Positions 35,239 to 46,372 of a stretch of DNA of 64,000 nucleotides are shown here, one piece after another. The stretch lies in assembly GCA_027946365.1 (NCBI GenBank), contig JAPEUQ010000003.1:310001-374000 (forward strand). Reading direction: 5' to 3'. Position 1 is the first letter of the stretch. Each line of letters opens with the position of its first letter. Both the position numbers and the translations under genes were made by a program. The notes beneath the pieces were generated by a model that was not told where the DNA came from, made no database searches, and worked only from the letters and a program-made list of their open reading frames with translations. Source of the DNA: Kalmusia sp. IMI 367209. Lineage: Eukaryota > Ascomycota > Dothideomycetes > Pleosporales > Didymosphaeriaceae.

Positions 35239-36469
35239 TATCACACTAGGTGAAGATGCAGATGGGAAGTTGGAAAGTGGAAGTTGGAAAGTGGAAGTTG
35301 TGTTAGGAAGATGAGAGGTTGTGTTGGGAAGTCATTGGCGATCAGAGGCCAAGACGTGCGCGCCACGGTTGTGTCTGAACCTCTTGTGGTACAATGATAT
35401 CACGTCCTGGTCCATCCCTGGCTTGTCACGGCATCGAAAAATTACAGCGATAGCAAGGACAGGCTCATGTATTCTCGAATTTTCGTGTGAGTGCGTTCAA
35501 AGCATCCCCTTGCTGTTGATTCTGTCGCTGAGTTATTCCCGCTGCTGCCCTTGGGCTTGGATTTCTAGGAGCCAGAGCCAGGGCTATTAGAGTTGACTAG
35601 CCTCAACCCCCTGATTGTCACTACCACGGACCGCAAAGCCTCTTTGGTGGACTAGCGGAGCAGTATCGTTAATGACAGTAAGGATGCAAACGGTAGCGAC
35701 GTGCAAAAGACGCAAAATCGGCGGATGGAGTTTAGAGGTACGAGTGAGTGACGTAACAAGCAAGTGTGTATATAATGAACATCGTAAAGTTGATTACTAT
35801 GAGATGTTAATATCTGGGGCTGAAGTGAATGCCTCATGGGCCTATATATCCGCCTGGCGGCAAGTTATTATAACATTCTTTCATCACCACTTTGTGTGGC
35901 CCTTCTTAATGTTCTCATCGAGGCCGAAATCTAAATTCTGTAGAATGCTCTATTCGTCATATAAATAGCTGATCCTAGGTTTTGAGGTTGCATTCGCCAG
36001 CCAGAACGTCAGGAGCGAGTGGGTCAAGACACCGCGTCCCGTCTCGCCATCTTCGAAAGATTTCGTTGGCTGGGATTATTTGGAGAAGCATCGTGGGAGA
36101 TCAGACCATGCGAAGAACACAAGCAATCAACAACTCTTGATGCCATGGTGGACAATGATCTCACATACTGCAAGTCGCTGAATATCGACAAGAGCAGAGC
36201 TGCGCCTTGGACGATGAGAACGTCACGCGGTTAGCACGACAACATCTTCGACCAAAGATAGGTTGAAACACCGTACTGCGCAAGATTGTGCGCGCTAATG
36301 AATGCGATGGAGTGTCGTGCTCGTAAATGAGGATTCTTGTTGACGAGTACCGGCAGACGTGTCGGTTTCCTACATTCGGGCACGGTTGACAGTGCATTAT
36401 CCGATTTACTCAACGAGACGCGCCTTTCCAAGTGACATGAAGCGGTAGCAATTTGAAGGTACCGCTGAT
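35239..36469. other. AT-rich intergenic region
   Basis: About 1.23 kb; short tandem duplication ggaagttggaaagtgg at 35266-35298. Small frames at 35615-35968 and 36019-36234 lack domains or supporting splice structure. No gene supported. Confidence 0.45.
35266..35298. repeat. Short tandem repeat, ggaagttggaaagt unit
   Basis: The unit (g)gaagttggaaagtg is repeated about twice head to tail, followed by a further partial gaagttg. It lies just upstream of the small tail-anchored gene and may be in its promoter. Confidence 0.6.
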
Positions 36470-38001
36470 TTAGTTGCTGAGAGTTCTGGTGAGGTTGTGT
36501 TCAGCTCTCGATGAATCGGACACTGGGGGCGAGGGCGGCTGCGTGATGACTAGACAATCACGTTTGCGCCCTGGCTCCGGCGATTCAGTCAAACTGTCGC
36601 GCGAACGTTTCCGAGGAGATGTCGTGGGCGAATCATCGGACATTGACTCCATTGGTAGCCGCACTTCATCCAGTCTCCTCTGAGCCAGCCTCGCCTGGCG
36701 ACTCTTTTCAACAACTCTCTTCCATTGCGCGATCGCAAACATTGCAAGGGCTGCTCTGCCGAAATGGGTCGTCCGCGCAGGCTTGATTCCGAGCCAGTCT
36801 ATACGGCTTAGACCGACAAGGAGCTTGTTGTTAAAGGCTTTGCTCAACTGCAGTGTTAGAAACTCAATTTGTTCCTGTGTAAGCGATTCATCTCGCAATG
36901 CAAAGCGAAGTGTGAGGAAGCCGCGTGGTAGTGGGTGAAGTCTTCTCGCCTTCTTCTCGCGATCCTGCTGAGGTTTGAGAGGGGCGAGAAGGATATGGCG
37001 CCCGTGATGCTGTAGGCGGAACCATAGCTGAGAAGGCGTGTCATGGCGTCTTCTGTCGAGCGAAATACCCTGATTCAGGTGAAATGTGGTAAAGCCTTTT
37101 TCTCCATATTGGTCATGGAGCCTCTTTAGCGTATCAATGAGGGCTCTAGTGAAGCTGTTGTTCCCCGGTGCTGCTGTTGTCAGATTAATGGCACAGGCAC
37201 TCAACAATTCGAAGGTCCTGGTCTCTTCTTTGCCGCTTTTTACCAGATTGCTCGAATAGCAGGTGTCCAAGATGGTGAGGACGTCTGCTTCCACATCATC
37301 GTTTCGCAGGATGTCTTCAATCTTGTTCCAGTTACACCTGGCCTCTTGACTGAAACCTCGCCTAATGGCGGGCCTCTGGCTCGCTGTCAACTCTAGATGC
37401 TTGAGATCCTCCCGATACACGCCGTGCCCAGTATAGTACACAATCAGCAGACTGTGTGGTCCATCGTACTTTTCTACGAATGCGGACATGTGGCGATGCA
37501 TTTGGTGTTGGGGTTTGGTCGCGACGTTCAGCTCGACCGTCTCAGTGACGAAGTGGAATCGCTCGCGGAATACGGCGTCGAGTTCTTCGGCCTACACAGA
37601 ATTAGCATGGACTGTATATATCTGGGATCGAGATGTCGCAAACCTCTGCTCTCGTCTTGAGCTCGTCTAGCTCGTCGGCCCACTTTACGATCAGGACAGC
37701 AACCTTCGAATAGCCATCAGGTAGATCCATGTTCCGTCCGATAGCTTCATCCCACCACATCTGCATTTCCGCAGCGCGTTCCCCGCTGTGCGACATCTTC
37801 GGGTGCAGAGGCACTTGCTTCGATCAATGTAGACTCGCCGGATGCTCCCAAATCGCGCCTCGGAGCATCTTCAACAGACTCGATCTGGATGTTCGCGTGG
37901 AAGACCTTGTCCTTCAAAGCGGAAGTAGTGGCTGCGCGCGGCGCGATAGCGGATTCCATGGCGTTGACAATGCCTCGGGGGGTTTGCGACCACAGAGCCA
38001 T
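36470..38001 (-). CDS. Caspase-like (C14) protein, probable frame break near 5' end
   Basis: Cysteine-peptidase-fold protein of the caspase/metacaspase clan. Exon 2 (36470-37591) carries the p20-like core: His in LLIVYYTGHGVY and Cys in VLTILDTCYSS, the expected dyad. Later sequence is basic, ending in a Ser/Pro-rich tail (TTSPRKRSRDSLTESPEP). The intron 37592-37643 (52 nt, gtttgc...tgtag) joins KTRAE to AEELDAVFRERF. Exon 1 has two options. The frame MALWSQTPRGIVNAMESAIA from 38001 enters the correct frame only if one base is dropped from the C4 run 37781-37784 (plus strand); that gives 492 aa. Otherwise translation could begin at ATG 37796 (MSHSGERAAEMQMWW), giving 424 aa with no frameshift. 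No p10-like subunit, zinc finger or NOD domain is visible. Function (cell death, effector of a receptor, or other) is unknown. Confidence 0.78.
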
Positions 38002-38638
38002 GGTTCAGGGGCAAGGCCAGGCTTTAGGGCAGCACAGGTGTTCGTCGGGGGCTTCATGTCTCGCAAGCTGATGTCCAGCAGTTCAGCCCCCATGGTTTGG
38101 TGGGACGGGCCGCTTGGGAGAGGTCACCGAAGCAGTTTAGACGAGGCAATATCGCTGACTAACTAGGCGGCAAATTTGGGGGCCAACAATATGCACCATC
38201 TCTCCCGTTCCTCTTTCCGCTTTCTGCTGATGCTTTGCGAGAAAAATGCTACTCAAAAGCGCGGAAAATTCTATAGTTGTAGTTGTTGCCACACTGATTA
38301 CGAACCAAATGGAATATGGACAGGCTGCCATCTTACGGCACGCTATGTAGGACATATTGTTCCATGGAGCTAAGCGCACCAGAGTGCGCCGGCGGGCGCT
38401 ACAGGCGATGATGACTGCAAACTACCACCCTGGCGGCTGTGCAAGGATGCATCGCCATCAGCCTCCGAACGGTCAGTTTCGAAGTGCGCCCAAGGCAACA
38501 TGTAGGGGAGGCCTGCAACAGCCGACTCACTACATACATATTACAATCCCAGCCTGCTCTGCCGTATCGCACTCGACCCCAAGGCTGCATATCCCATTTG
38601 CTACCCCTCTCGCCTCGTTTCATATCACCTCGCACAGT
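38002..38638. other. Shared promoter region, caspase-like and small protein genes
   Basis: 637 bp between divergent genes. No gene seen. CT-rich stretch near 38560-38630 likely belongs to the 5' leader of the next gene. Confidence 0.45.
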
Positions 38639-39107
38639 ATGGTCACAGAGAAGGACGACGTTCAGCCCGCCCAGGATCAATGTGTAAGTCGCACACGCCG
38701 TCTGAGACCCCTCGCCACATCGGGCTGACGATTCGTCCGCACAGAGAGAAGTGGATCAGTCATGGTCGGAAGAAGAGCTTCCAGAGCAGCAGGAGCAGCT
38801 GCCCACTGAGAAGTCGGGTGTATACGTCAACAAAAGAGCGCCAAACGTGAGTAGTGCCTTGCCTCCCTCCTCGTCAGTACCGTTTTCTTATTGCCAATAG
38901 GCCGCTGGGCGCTTCAACAAACGAGACGCGGTGCACATGTCCTTGATTGAGAACGGCGCGCGCACAAAAGGCAGCTTCACAATCTCCAAAGGCCGCCTGC
39001 ACCCGTCAGGCTACTGGGAATACCAGCTAGCCGATTCCAACGGCACACTCTACAAAAACGGCGCTTGGATCCGCGAGAAGGAGCTGCGCATTGAGAGGCG
39101 TGGCTGA
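38639..39107 (+). CDS. Small hypothetical protein, three exons
   Basis: Exons 38639-38683, 38745-38846 and 38901-39107; introns of 61 and 54 nt with gtaagt/gtgagt donors and cacag/aatag ends, all in phase 0; 117 aa. The N-terminal half is acidic and Gln-rich (SWSEEELPEQQEQLPTEKSG). The C-terminal half is compact: NKRDAVHMSLIENGARTKG, FTISKGRLHPSGYWEYQL, NGTLYKNGAWIREKELRIE. That part alternates hydrophobic and polar residues like a small beta-barrel (SH3-like or Tudor-like) domain, which is inference. Three exons that splice cleanly and in phase make a real gene likely. It was found by splicing; no single frame covers it. Confidence 0.7.
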
Positions 39108-39428
39108 AGTGCGACATTGGGCTGTGGCTGTGTGGTGATCTGTGGCACATGATGGATAGATTGGATGGCTAGGCTGCCGGAATCGATTGGAGGCTGGCGT
39201 TTTTCGCGGTCGGGCCCGGCGATCTTGCGAGGCCTCACCGGCGGGGGTCCTTTTGCGATTCGTACATAGACGGCTCACCCGCCACACTGCTCACCTGCAG
39301 TTGAGCCACTTCTTTTTTTCGTTCAATTCATCAATGTCGGTCTAAAAGTCGTTCCACCCCATCGGTGCTCAAAAGTTCGTCGTTTTTTACTGGTTCACTA
39401 GTCTTTTCTCGCGCGTGGGTCGCTCAAA

Positions 39429-40871
39429 ATGGCCCCCACGCGTGCCATGACGGATGACACGATGGTCAACGATGTCGAGAAGGGTCCACGGTCCCCGACT
39501 GATACCGAAAATACCCTTGGAGGCGATGCCATCATTGAGATTGGCGAAGATGATGTCTCTACACGCCGTTCTTCGTCGGACTCTCGCTCTCGGTCGTCGC
39601 TAAATGACGCGCCTGCACAGCCTCGTACGTGACCAAATCCCTTCCAATCTGGACCCCAATATCCTACGTCCTCTGCGCATTGTACTTGAGCGATCAACTG
39701 AGACATGTCTAGAAGACGAGAAGACACGACCAACTTTCTTTCGACGAGTGACGGGCTCCTTCAAGCCCGAACCAGAACCGCTTGGAGTGACCGAAATCAA
39801 TACGCGACAATGTAAGCAAGTTGAATTTTTGACGCATGCAATACTGAGCTTCCAAGTGGACAACACACCTAATGGGTTCCCCCGCCTAGCAGCATTCCAG
39901 TCTTCGGAGTCTAACTTCTCACTTTACCGCTCTTTTACCTACCTCCATTCACGCATCTTGCTCGATCTCCAGGATGAGATCAGGAATCTAGAAAAAGAAC
40001 TGGATGACATCGACTGGGATGACTTCGATGACGATCCGGAACGTCTTCGCTCACGTGAGACCGACGTCGCGAGGGCTGCTAACGAAGGCGACGCCCGGAA
40101 TCGACGAGTCATCCTCAAGGAGATCAAAACAAAATTGATGGAGTACGATGAAGTTCTCATCAAAGCGAGAACCCTAGACAGCTTCCAGAAACCTAGTGAT
40201 CGGAACTATAGGAGCGTGAGGCGCTTCCACCACAACCACAAGCCGCTATTGGATGCCGAGACGGACTCTATCCGCAGCAAGGAAGATACCGTCTCGCTGC
40301 GCAACAGCGGCCGAGAGGGTGGTAGCTTTGATGGTGGGCTTGAGAAGGCCATTTTCAAGGTCGATTCGTGGATCATGGGCGTGGCTCGTACGTTTGGAAT
40401 AAAAGGACACAACACACCGCTTGGCGTACGTTTTCACCATCTGCTTCAACTTAAGGAAGATGTAACTAATTTGCGCAGCGTTACTTTCAATCTCCTGAGC
40501 TCCGAGCAAAGACAACGAACAAATACATCACCCTATACAGCTCATCCCGCATCGACAAGCTCGCCAATATCCTCATCACGCTCGTCATCTTCATCCTCCT
40601 AGTAGTCCCTGTCGTAGCCATGTATCTTCTTACCTCCACGAACTTACACATCGGTAATGAATCCGGATCTTCTGACACTGTCAATCCCATCGACAACAAC
40701 ACAAGGGACACGCTGAATGCGGTGGGCTTGTTGATCGTCTTTACGCTGCTGTTCAGCGCGGCCATGTCGCTGTTGACAAAGGCTGCGAGACACGAACTGT
40801 TTGCTGCTAGCGCGGCTTACTGCGCTATCTTGGTTGTATTTATCGGGAACTTTACCGGGCCGGGTAATTGA
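39429..40871 (+). CDS. DUF6594 membrane protein
   Basis: Exons 39429-39624, 39713-40425 and 40479-40871; introns 39625-39712 (88 nt, gtacgt...tctag) and 40426-40478 (53 nt, gtacgt...gcgcag); 433 aa. A disordered, Ser-rich N-terminus (about 1-95) is followed by the DUF6594 core starting NGFPRLAAFQSSESNFSLYR, then YLHSRILLDLQDEI and an acidic coiled-coil segment (LEKELDDIDWDDFDDD). The C-terminus has three hydrophobic helices: ANILITLVIFILLVVPVVAM, GLLIVFTLLFSAAMSLL and FAASAAYCAILVVFIG. This is the usual layout of a fungal-specific family common in Dothideomycetes and Sordariomycetes, of unknown function. Confidence 0.88.
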
Positions 40872-41166
40872 TGTAGTAATGAAATTATGACTGATGTATG
40901 ATCTTTATGAAAAGTAGTATCTAAAACCTGCTCAACTACAACTCAAAGGCATGTTCGTGAGCGAGATGATTCATAACACAGGTGTGATAATGAGGTTAAC
41001 AGTGAGGCAAATACGAAGTGAGGCGGTGCAGCATGCACAGCCGCCGACAGCTATTCAACTCCAGCCTTGCCCGCACAATTGAGCACAACTCACCAATCTT
41101 CCAACAAACGGCTCCTTCGCTCGATGATAGAACACAACAGGCGGATCCGATTCTATCGCATAGAAA

Positions 41167-43093
41167 ATGGAGCAGCTCTACGCTGCGTATCCGCTTGATC
41201 ACGAGCGGAACCAAATCCGACTTCTCAATATCGCTCCCGACACCTGGGACAACGAGATCAACGGCACGCTCAGCATTTCCAGCCTCGACGACAACCCGGA
41301 ATATATCGCGCTTTCGTATGCTTGGGGAAGCCCCATCATAGCGTCGACCTTCACCGTTACACTTCAGGACCACATAGTCCCTGTGACAGAGAATCTTCAC
41401 GCAGCGCTTCGTCGTTTGAGATGGCACGCTTATCAAGCGGAGCATCCCAAGAACCTCGTCATATGGGCTGATGCTTTGTGCATCTTTCAAGGGGACTCGA
41501 ACGAAAAGCAACATCAGATCCCGCTCATGCGAAGGATATACTCTCAGTGCGAATTCACAGCCATCTGGCTAGGCGAGCTTCCTCAACACATACTCGACGG
41601 AAGAAAATCTTCCAGGACAGTCGAAAAGATTAGGGACCCAGTTGAGGGGTCCATTCGCCTTATAGAAGAGCTTAATGAGGATCACCATCTTACCTCCATA
41701 GCGCCATTTGATCGCGACGAGACTGATGCGTATTTTGTCGAAATCCAAAAGATATTTGAGTTTCTAGCCTTCAACTCGTGGTTTAAAAGAAGATGGGTCA
41801 TCCAAGAGGCGGTCTTAGCTCCGGCAGTAAGAGTATACTTTTGCGAATTCGCGATCGATCTGGGACTTCTCGAGAAAACGCATCATACGTATGTTGAGCA
41901 CATAGAAAAAAGTTGCTGTTTGGTGCCTGATCCCGGCCATGATTGGCTCCGCATTTGTGTTTTTATGTTTTTGAGCCGGCTGGAGTTAATATGCAGCTTC
42001 CGAAATATGAGAAACGGTAATTGGGATATCATAAGGCTCTGCTTGCTTTTCATGGTTAGTAAGACATCATTGGAAGCGGATTGTGTGTACTCACTCCTGG
42101 GTCTGACTAACCCGCCGTCCAACATTGTCCCAAATTATGCACTTCCCATACATGTTCTTCTAACGAGCATTTGTACGGAGTACATTAACGAAACACGCTC
42201 CCTGCTCTTCCTTCCTCTTGCAGGTGTCACCAATATAAAAATTGGAATGCCGTCTTGGGCAGTCGACTGGACTAACAACGAAAATTCATGGAGATTGTTC
42301 ATGGATCTGTTCGATCCAATTGAAAGCTCTTCGAATGAGCCGCGCGTCAATCGCGAGGAGCACCTATCTTCACTTCACATGATCGCATACGGGTTCGACG
42401 AGGTCGAGGACTTTCATAAATTCCCTGCCCATATGGAAACCATTGAGGCGGTCAAGATATTCGCAGAGAACATCTTGAGCAATGAATGCTATGAGTTCAC
42501 CTACCCGTCTGGAGGCAGCTGGGTTGAAGCATGGTTAAGAACACTAAGTATCGACTGCTGCCGGGGCTTAAGCTCTGCACGGCGACTTACCTCTGAAGAT
42601 TATTCTCTCTTGTTGCGTGTAGTTTCCAACAAATTCGAAGGCGACCTGGCTCAGAAGATCCAGCTTGCTGGAGGATATCAAGTGCCTGCCAGCGAACATC
42701 TCATGGACATCATGGGTACGATACGTCTCACTGTCGGCGACGATGATAACGTCCTTTTCTATACGCAAAAGGGTCACATAGGCGTGGCGCAGAAAGCGAT
42801 AATGCCTGGAGACCGTATATATCTGGTACGTATATGTCTCACTCCTTACTGCTAAATTCCGATACAATTACGCGAGACACATAGCCCGTGAAGTAATCAT
42901 GCCTCTGGTGTCCAAACCTACTTTTACTAATGCGACTAAACGTTAGGTTCCCGGTTGCTCTATGCCAATGATTATGCGGGATGCACATTCGGGGAACGCT
43001 CTGCGGATTGTCAGCCCATGCTATCTGCATGGGTGTATGGATGGGAAAGTACATGTTCCACCAACGGAGCTCCGGGAAGTCACCGTGATATAG
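41167..43093 (+). CDS. HET domain protein (heterokaryon incompatibility)
   Basis: Exon 1 is 41167-42825, intron 42826-42946 (121 nt, gtacgt...gttag), exon 2 is 42947-43093; 601 aa. The HET domain spans about 46-215: YIALSYAWGS, VIWADALCIFQGD, MRRIYSQCEFTAIWLG and FKRRWVIQEAVLA. The C-terminus has the motif set common in long HET proteins: AWVDW-like PSWAVDWTNN, LSSARRLTSEDYS, GDRIYLVPGCSMPMIMRD and CYLHGCMDG. Reading past the intron would lose the last 48 residues, which match the family, so I splice it. HET proteins trigger cell death on fusion of unlike strains. The partner and recognised allele are unknown. It sits about 0.6 kb from the glucanase and within 7.4 kb of a second HET gene. Confidence 0.92.
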
Positions 43094-43666
43094 CCATCGA
43101 ACATTTTCGTTATTATTATATCTTGATTGTATTAGTTTTACAGTAACAGGTGGGATAATCGCAAGGATGGCAGAGGAGGAAGGATGTATTTTGCAAGTGA
43201 AGTAGTCATCGAACAACGTGATGCAATGTGGCCTATTTGGTTGCTCTACAGCTGCAACATCTTACTATAATACTGTAATGTGAGATGAGGTGGAACCCAT
43301 TTATTTGCTCTGAGATGGTACATCTTATACTTGTACATGGGATAATACAACAAGATCATGTGACGCTGCCCTTTTTTTAATTCCACTTATCAATCATTTC
43401 TTATTCTTCTTTCTTATACTAATATCAAGGCTATTTTGTTCTTTATATTAAGAACTATATAGATAATCACAACATTAAATAGCAATATGGCTGACTAAAG
43501 GTGCTCTGCGTGTTACTCAATACAGCAGGGAATACTCAATTTTGGAAACACTCTCAAATCGATCAGTGTCACAAAATATATATAATGCATTAGTAGTGTA
43601 ATACTCAATCTCGCAGAGAATCCAGAACAACATTGTATTGTGTATTTTTACCACGACAGCGATCTA
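43094..43666. other. AT-rich intergenic block
   Basis: 573 bp, strongly AT-rich near 43370-43500. No gene. It sits between the convergent HET and GH5 genes. AT enrichment might reflect repeat-induced mutation of an old insertion, but no transposon is recognisable. Confidence 0.5.
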
Positions 43667-45061
43667 TCACGATCTCCCGTCCGACGTTCCAAAATACTGC
43701 TTACATACATCCGTGTTCCGGCTCGCATCCAAGCCGGCCGCGGTATTAGGAACCCACCCCAAATACACCAGGTAGCTGTAATCCCAACGTGGGTTATTTA
43801 GCTGATTCTTCCACGTCCAGAAGATCCATCCATTCGTCTGCTCGTACAGCCGCTGCTGCGCAATCCACCACTGCTTATAGAAAGGTTGATTCGCCGTGGT
43901 CTGCCAGTTGAACTCGCTATTGTTTTCAACGCTCCCGTCCACTGTCAGACTGAATTCCTGCACGATCTTAGGCGTGTCTCCATCTGAGAGTCTGTTGTCC
44001 GTATAGCAGGTATACCACATGTAGTCAGCTTGCTTGACGTTCTGGGGGTCGTTAGGGTGGCTGTTTTGCGCAACTGCACCGCCGACATAATTATGGTCAT
44101 CGAAGACAATCCTACTATCGGCAGGCAAATTCGACTTTGGATTTCCCGCCCCCCAGAGCTGGTCCATGAATTGGACGTGTAGACGGTCACCGGCGGCGAT
44201 GCTCAGTGCGTTTTCTGCATTGCGTACGGCATTCAGGGCTTGCGGGTAGTAGTTTTGAGTGAACGTATCGCGCTCTTGTTGTGGAATACCACCCTGGTCA
44301 CGGCCTGTTTGAGGCTCGTTAACGACCTCGATGATTCCGACGGTGGCTTTGTATGAGGGGGTATTGTGGATGCGGCGGGTCATCCAGTCAAGCCAGCGTG
44401 TGGCTCGGTCGTAGTTGTGCTGAGTGAAAAATCCGGGCAAGAAAGATGTTGGAAGGCACTGCACGTAAATGAGTCAGTACATCTCGCATACGACCTTTTG
44501 ACGGAATTAGAACTCAAGACTTACCTGTCCTGTAAAAGCGTCAAGCGTCTTTTGCGACCCAGGGGCACCATGTAGATCCATAACAACGAACATTCCCAAG
44601 CTAGCGGCCTTTGCAATGACCGCATCCAAATACTGCAGATTCATATTGGGGAAGTGCTCGCTGCTGTCCACAATATCCCTGAAACTCCAATACCCAATCG
44701 GAATCCGGATCGTGTTCAGCCCCGCATCGTGAATGCGCTGTATGTCGTCTACGGTAATCCAGCGGGCATAGTGGGCGTTGAAGCGCGTATCAGCCAAAGA
44801 CTGTCCCAATGCATTCACGCAATCGAACTCGGAGCATTGATTTGCACAGCCCATGTCGCTCCATTCGCTCTGCATCATCCATGGCTCCGATATCAGCCAG
44901 CCGCCCAGATTAACGCCGCGGATCTTTGCGCTGGGCAGACCAGGCACTCGTTTCCCCAGTGCGTTGTAGGTACGGTTGAAAGCCTCAAGGTCTCGGTCTT
45001 CGGGCATCCAAGCGCGGACGCCCGACAACAGTAGCGTAGTAAAAAGAGTCGATCTTCTCAT
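43667..45061 (-). CDS. Exo-beta-1,3-glucanase (GH5 subfamily 9)
   Basis: Secreted enzyme releasing glucose from beta-1,3-glucan, for wall remodelling or nutrition. Exon 1 is 44525-45061, intron 44459-44524 (66 nt, gtaagt...gtgcag), exon 2 is 43667-44458; 442 aa. A signal peptide (STLFTTLLLSGVRA) is followed by KIRGVNLGGWLISEPWM, NTIRIPIGYWSF and VVMDLHGAPGSQ. The acid/base Glu is in EVVNEPQTG near 225, HNYVGGAV follows, and the nucleophile Glu is in IVQEFSLTVDG near 346. This is the EXG1 order. The ATG at 45061 is the first true ATG; GTG nine bases earlier is not needed. The TATA-like box at 45171-45177 fits this start. Confidence 0.92.
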
Positions 45062-45170
45062 TTTCAGCACTTGATCTCGTATGGCCCTGGAGAATGGATA
45101 TTACTGAAGGAAAAAGGTTGGCAATAATGCCTGCGCTTGTCTTCATCTTTCATCTGAAGGCCAGCTGAAG

Positions 45171-45177
45171 ATATATA
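45171..45177 (-). promoter_or_regulatory. TATA-like box of the GH5 glucanase gene
   Basis: TATATAT on the minus strand, 110 bp upstream of the ATG at 45061. Confidence 0.45.
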
Positions 45178-46372
45178 CCCCTTGCCTGCCATGTCTCAAA
45201 GCCACTAAAAGCAAAAAGCACAGTGTGATCAATCTATTTCAGCCACACCCTGCCAATCAAACAAGGCATCCCTTTTCAACGAGCAATTTATGCCTAGTGA
45301 ATAAGCCATCTTGAGAAAGCGGCTGATGAGTAAGGATGAGCTAGACACTATGGTGTGGCTGGTACGAACGGCTGATATACACCCCTCTCCTCGCCAGCTG
45401 ACGCCAGCTTCCCCGCATGATCTGTGTGTGACGAATTCTCGGAAATCTCGGCTGCAATAAAAGCTTCTGATATGGTATTGTACCTGAAATACGACAAACG
45501 TTAATCGGCGTACCCGATGAGCTCACGTCATTTCAAATTCGCATCGAAGATCTTTGACGAATCCTGTATCGGCAGTGGTGTGAAAAAGTTTGCGGGCTCG
45601 TAAGATCATGAACTAGTGCTCCCTATCGGAGAGATGGGAAATATGGGATTCTAGTGTAAGGTGTAGAAAGGAGATGCGAAGAGTAAGCCACAATCGGAAG
45701 GTGTCAGGCCTAATTCGGAAGGTATCACCACGGAACTCCATTCATCTGTATCCACCATTTGCTCCTGGAAGTTTATAGCACTAGGGCTCTCTGAAAGTCC
45801 GCGGGCCTAGATGTCTTCGAATTCAGTTGAAACGACGGGTAGCCTTCAGAGGTAAATCGCCGTGCGGAGTTCGGACACAGTAGCTCGTTAAGCTTAGGCA
45901 GTTGAAAAATCAAACCGTCACATGGTATCTTAGGGCATGTTATGCTTGAAGTCGTCCTAAAGTCGCCTGGCGACACGCCTCGGCTCATTTAGTCTCGTGT
46001 ATTTGCTGTTTCTAAACTCTTAGCGTTTGACTGCTAGCGCGCTCAAGCAACTACTCACAAACGAATGAGCGCAGCAATTAGACAACCAGCTTTTGTGTAT
46101 TTGGTTGTGCTACTATAAATATCTTCACAAATTGAATATGCTCAAGATTTGTTGACTGCAAGTTCATGACGTTATCATGGCCTATATCAACTATAATTAG
46201 GATAATCTTTACTAAGCTCTTATCGAATGAACGATCGATGCTGCCTACCAATCTAAAGGCACAGAAACTATACGAAAGCTGAGAATTAAATTTTGTATAA
46301 TGCATGACCTCGCAGATACTAGATGCCAGGGTCCATATCTTCACGGCGAAGCCTTAGGTGTCCAAAAGAAAG
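45178..46372. other. Intergenic region between GH5 and second HET gene
   Basis: About 1.2 kb. Minus strand around 45843-45880 resembles a short HET C-terminal motif (see findings). Otherwise no supportable gene; 46078-46344 is AT-rich. Confidence 0.45.

Noticed and set aside
45385..45418. Minus-strand MRGSWRQLARRG, resembling the second HET protein start MRGSWGQLE
   Set aside because: Similarity is about 30 bases and its order relative to the other HET-like relic is wrong for one decayed gene; probably chance.
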